Shown here: positions 32,708 through 33,948 of the stretch, piece after piece
How positions within the stretch are numbered: the stretch's first letter is position 1
Layout: each line of letters opens with the position of its first letter
NCBI GenBank assembly: GCA_017446765.1
Contig: JAFSQD010000024.1
Coordinates: 1 to 33,948 of the forward strand
Length of the DNA: 33,948 nt
Source: Alloprevotella sp.
Lineage (GTDB): Bacteria > Bacteroidota > Bacteroidia > Bacteroidales > Bacteroidaceae
Direction of reading: 5' to 3'
The notes under the pieces: model-generated
Told to the model about the DNA's origin: nothing
Databases searched by the model: none
What the model saw: the letters and a program-made list of their open reading frames with translations, nothing else
Translations under genes and position numbers: made by a program

Positions 32708-33121
32708 CTATTTTTTGAGCTCCAGTTTTCGGGCTGGCTTGACCGCATTCTGTCTTTCCGCGGCAGGTTGCGGCAGGCATTCTCTTCCCGGTGCAGCCTG
32801 CATCTTAGGGGATGCCAGTGCCTTTTCCGGCTTCATGGGGGTGGCATTCACCTTCAGTTTCTCAAACCCTTTGACAATGGCCTGTGCATTTGTTTTCGAG
32901 GCATCGAAAGTGACGGTAACCTCCTTGGTGTCCAGGTCCACCTTCACGTCGCGCACGCCCTTGCCCAGAGCCGATACGTTGTCCATGATTTTCTTTTCGC
33001 AGTTGTGGCAGCGGATGTCCGTCTTGAACACCTGTGTTACCACATTCTTCTTCGGCGCTTGCGCCATGCTGACGCCCAAGCTGAGCACGAGCATCAGGAG
33101 GAGGGATACAGATTGTTTCAT
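32708..33121 (-). CDS. Secreted heavy-metal-associated (HMA) domain protein
   Basis: A 137-residue exported protein with a signal peptide (cut near SMA-Q, 20/21), then one ferredoxin-like HMA domain over about 27-100. The metal-binding motif is CHNC (Cys38, Cys41) in DIRCHNCEKKI. The fold's remaining strands are VRDVKVDLDTKEVTVTFD and the helix AQAIVKGFEKLKV. The ~40-residue tail is Pro/Ala/Lys-rich with one further cysteine. Such proteins bind Cu(I) or other soft metals. It lies 116 bp after a TonB-dependent receptor, so it may receive or buffer metal imported through it; that link is inference. The tail has no recognisable domain. Confidence 0.87.
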   Translation of the reverse strand: MKQSVSLLLMLVLSLGVSMAQAPKKNVVTQVFKTDIRCHNCEKKIMDNVSALGKGVRDVKVDLDTKEVTVTFDASKTNAQAIVKGFEKLKVNATPMKPEKALASPKMQAAPGRECLPQPAAERQNAVKPARKLELKK

Positions 33122-33237
33122 TGTGATTGTAGCTTTTTGAGTTTTTACGTTATTGAATTATCGGGCCGCTTCGCTTTGCCAAGAGAAGCATTCTTATTCT
33201 GTTTCGGATTTGGAAGTATACCCTGAAGGACCTAAGC

Positions 33238-33948
33238 TCAATACATCCTGAACCTCAGTCCGACGTAGAACTTGCGACCCATCAGGGGACCCCAGACGTT
33301 CAGGGTATTGAAACGCTCGGAGAAGGGTTCTTCGGCATAGCGTATGGGGTTCTTCTGCCTGTAGTCCAGAATGTTTTCGCATCCAGCGTAGAGTTCCACG
33401 AGCCCCATCTTGTGCGTCACCTGGGCATAAAGTTGCATGTAGGCTGGACTTAGGCCTTCGAGAGGTATGCGTGCCGGTCCGTTGAGCTGTGTCGTGGCGT
33501 CAAACACCCATCGGCGCAGGTTGGTGTAGCACTGCACATTGAGCAGTCCCTTGTAGCGGTCGGTCAGGGGGCGCTCCCTGCGTACAAACCCGCTGGGCGT
33601 ATGGAATGTCTGTTTCGTGTCGTTGTAGCGAAATGCGGCGTAGACGTCAAGGCCTTTCGCCACGGTCGCCGAGAGGTCGGCCTGCCACGTGTGGGAATAG
33701 GCCAGGCGATCGCTGCCGTAGAGGGCAGCCGTAGCGGGATTGCTTTCCCAGTCGGCTACGACGTTGTAGGCAAAGCGCGTGTAGAAATAGTCCAGCGCCA
33801 GCGTGGCCGGGTGGCCAAAGAGCCACAGCGTCTGAGTGAGGCTGGCACCTGTGGTCATCGCCCTTTCGGGTTTGCGGAGGCTCGCGCCATCCACCGCCAG
33901 TCGCTGGCCCGAGGCCATGAGTCCCACGTGCTCGGCCATCACCTGCGG
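33238..33948 (-). CDS. TonB-dependent receptor, C-terminal part (5' end beyond the window)
   Basis: The frame is open to the last base of the window, so the 5' end, including any signal peptide and plug, is missing. The visible 236 residues are a beta-barrel with amphipathic strands and aromatic girdles (ATLALDYFYTRFAYNVVADW, VYAAFRYNDTKQTFHTPSG) and an aromatic terminus YVGLRFRMY. The segment YAGCENILDYRQKNPI is the usual penultimate-strand motif of TonB-dependent siderophore or metal receptors. The adjacent HMA protein suggests a metal or metal-complex ligand. A start codon inside the window (GTG at 33942) is not credible because homology continues above it. Confidence 0.87.
   Translation of the reverse strand, partial: PQVMAEHVGLMASGQRLAVDGASLRKPERAMTTGASLTQTLWLFGHPATLALDYFYTRFAYNVVADWESNPATAALYGSDRLAYSHTWQADLSATVAKGLDVYAAFRYNDTKQTFHTPSGFVRRERPLTDRYKGLLNVQCYTNLRRWVFDATTQLNGPARIPLEGLSPAYMQLYAQVTHKMGLVELYAGCENILDYRQKNPIRYAEEPFSERFNTLNVWGPLMGRKFYVGLRFRMY

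Noticed and set aside
1..33948. tRNA, rRNA or phage genes
   Set aside because: No cloverleaf-like sequence, ribosomal RNA segment, integrase or phage structural gene was recognised by eye; a tRNA scan could still find something I missed.

Overview
The window looks like chromosomal DNA of a Bacteroidales bacterium, most likely in or near Prevotellaceae (my inference from gene content; the genus cannot be fixed from here). The pointers are several TonB-dependent outer-membrane proteins, surface lipoproteins with acidic residues after the lipidated cysteine, a three-domain-type IspG, tandem deoxynucleoside kinases, a DUF3108 protein, a GH3-family adenylating protein, a BspA-type leucine-rich-repeat protein, and a promoter matching the Bacteroidetes TTTG-N19-TAnnTTTG consensus. 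I see no rRNA, tRNA, CRISPR array, integrase or intact insertion sequence.

Layout. Bases 1-3511 (+ strand): 3' part of a GH13 cyclomaltodextrinase/neopullulanase, a fucose-isomerase-like protein and a translationally coupled ElaA-type acetyltransferase. 3508-5798 (-): metX then hom, the homoserine branch. 5814-6081 holds a 22-bp tandem repeat whose last unit forms the probable terminator of the preceding operon. 6082-14203 (-): TonB-dependent receptor, DUF5689 OB-fold-type lipoprotein, a large carbohydrate-binding-like lipoprotein, a NUC1-family DNA/RNA nuclease lipoprotein and a compact PBP4-like peptidase. 14212-14349 is a doubtful small ORF. 14409-15548 (-): rfbB. 15680-16228 (+): rubrerythrin. 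16229-16960: a 730-bp non-coding interval with nested inverted repeats, probably a small mobile or structured element. 16961-18526 (-): BspA-like lipoprotein.

From 33948 back to 18670 every gene is on the minus strand. In transcription order: a TonB-dependent receptor (cut by the window end), a periplasmic CxxC heavy-metal-binding protein, a GH3-family protein, an Ig-like lipoprotein, a DUF3108 protein, pdxB, two deoxynucleoside kinases, cysS, an AspT/YidE-type transporter, rpoN, a PAP2 membrane protein, purE and ispG. Gaps within the block from the kinases to the PAP2 protein are 6-22 bp, so it may be one or two long operons of housekeeping genes.

The most system-like locus is 6082-14203. 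A receptor, an OB-fold-like lipoprotein, a multidomain binding lipoprotein and a nuclease lipoprotein follow one another with gaps of 10-51 bp. I read this as a surface machine that binds, cuts and imports extracellular nucleic acid, analogous in logic to a polysaccharide-utilisation locus. That function is inference. The other notable points are the nested inverted-repeat element, an IspG with a strongly reduced insertion domain, and short tandem repeats that flank purE and run into the end of ispG.
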